A stretch of 14,264 nucleotides of DNA from Paraktedonobacter sp034437695 (lineage in GTDB: Bacteria; Chloroflexota; Ktedonobacteria; Ktedonobacterales; Ktedonobacteraceae), in the NCBI GenBank assembly GCA_034437695.1, contig DAOTTJ010000117.1:1-14264 (forward strand). The letters are read 5' to 3'. Positions 13,880 through 14,264 of this stretch are shown one piece after another (position 1 is the stretch's first letter; every line of letters begins with the position of its first letter). The notes below the pieces were generated by a model, which was given only the letters and a program-made list of their open reading frames with translations, did not search any database and had not been told where the DNA came from. Position numbers and translations under genes: made by a program.

Positions 13880-14088
13880 TATTTAGCCATAGATGGCCAG
13901 GGCTATATCTACTCTGTAAGCCAGGGGCTTGCACTCCACCGATAGGCATGAAGTGAAGCGGGAGTGCAGAGGGCGGCAGCCTGTCCGAGGGACAGGGAAT
14001 CTGGGGTGTCCCCGATAACCTTTTTCTTTTGTTTTGCCGCAGGCAAAACAGGCAAAACAGGCAAAGAGCAAACACATAAACAATAGAC
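13867..14088. mobile_element. Composite hairpin element between scpA and grpE
   Basis: The ends carry a perfect 9-bp inverted repeat, GTCTATTGT (13867-13875) and ACAATAGAC (14080-14088). Inside are hairpins GTAAGCC/GGCTTGC (13916-13932), TGCACTCC/GGAGTGCA (13930-13968 area), CCTGTCC-GAG-GGACAGG (13980-13996), GGGG-TGT-CCCC (14003-14013) and GTTTTGCC-GCA-GGCAAAAC (14031-14049). Hairpin order and the 9-mer GCCGCAGGC match the element at 11519-11666, whose left end also reads GTCTATTG. The left end overlaps the grpE promoter. No coding capacity is evident. Confidence 0.4.
14041..14066. repeat. Tandem 9-bp repeat
   Basis: AGGCAAAAC is repeated directly at 14041-14049 and 14050-14058, with a partial third copy (AGGCAAAG) from 14059, adjoining the GTTTTGCC hairpin; it may reflect slippage on a hairpin arm. 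Confidence 0.8.
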
Positions 14089-14093
14089 AAAGT

Positions 14094-14264
14094 CTAATAC
14101 TCATCTTCAATCACCAGATCGCGTTCGTGCCACATCTCCCCTCGCTCAAGCAGAATGGGACCGAAAAGCTCTGGCTGTGTAACCTCGATGCGTGAGTATT
14201 TCCAGAGTTCCAGGACTGCTAGAAAGGTTACGACCATGACGAAGCGCGATGTCTCACTTTCCAG
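14094..14264 (-). CDS. scpA: Segregation and condensation protein A, C-terminal end (partial)
   Basis: The last 56 codons of a minus-strand gene that continues beyond the window. The frame reads SRFVMVVTFLAVLELWKYSRIEV then FGPILLERG and ends at TAG (14094-14096). The VVTFLAVLELxK segment followed by a short beta strand is the C-terminal winged-helix part of ScpA (kleisin), which links the arms of SMC in chromosome condensation together with ScpB. The acidic tail VIEDEY is not informative. The gene is separated from grpE by about 300 bases of repeats and promoter, so it is not likely in the grpE operon. Confidence 0.82.
   Translation of the reverse strand: MESETSRFVMVVTFLAVLELWKYSRIEVTQPELFGPILLERGEMWHERDLVIEDEY

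Noticed and set aside
14041..14066. Short direct repeats as a possible CRISPR array
   Set aside because: The unit is 9 bases with no spacers and adjoins a hairpin arm; it is a simple tandem repeat.

Overview
The window looks like a chromosomal segment of a free-living bacterium with moderate GC content. The mixture of a rpoA-rplQ-truA-rplM-rpsI cluster, a grpE-dnaJ-hspR heat-shock operon controlled by a HAIR-like operator, membrane-anchored GH3 hydrolases in tandem and many composite hairpin repeats between genes suggests the Chloroflexota, probably Ktedonobacteria. That lineage call is an inference from gene content and protein flavour, not a computed placement.

Layout: (1) 1-3341, plus strand: translation/transcription cluster with the end of rpoA (interrupted by an in-frame TAG), rplQ (with a large internal insertion), truA, rplM (preceded by a structured leader) and rpsI, closed by a strong terminator near 3371-3430. 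(2) 3431-3751: a gene-free stretch holding a MITE-like hairpin element (about 3510-3655, flanked by a 10-bp direct repeat) and a good sigma70 promoter. (3) 3752-6467, plus: arginase, a branched-chain-type class IV aminotransferase, then a TetR-family regulator preceded by an 82-bp inverted repeat and followed by a terminator. (4) 6546-8400, plus: promoter and a zinc-dependent medium-chain dehydrogenase with a long, proline-rich C-terminal tail. (5) 8565-11467, plus: two tandem, diverged copies of a membrane-anchored GH3 (NagZ-type) beta-N-acetylhexosaminidase-like protein. (6) 11468-14264: a second hairpin-rich element, then on the minus strand hspR, dnaJ and grpE (transcribed grpE to hspR), with terminator, promoter and HAIR-like site, a third hairpin-rich element, and the 3' end of scpA at the window edge.

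How the genes work together: the first block makes RNA polymerase alpha, three ribosomal proteins and a tRNA pseudouridine synthase. The heat-shock block makes DnaK co-chaperones together with the repressor expected to shut the operon off; dnaK itself is not in the window. Arginase and the aminotransferase are adjacent amino-acid metabolism genes. The GH3 pair and the dehydrogenase look like accessory functions.

Most unusual points: the amber codon inside rpoA, the three intergenic elements built from short perfect hairpins with recurring GCA loops, the half-size zinc-finger region of DnaJ, the inserted block in L17, and the leader before rplM with mutually exclusive pairings.
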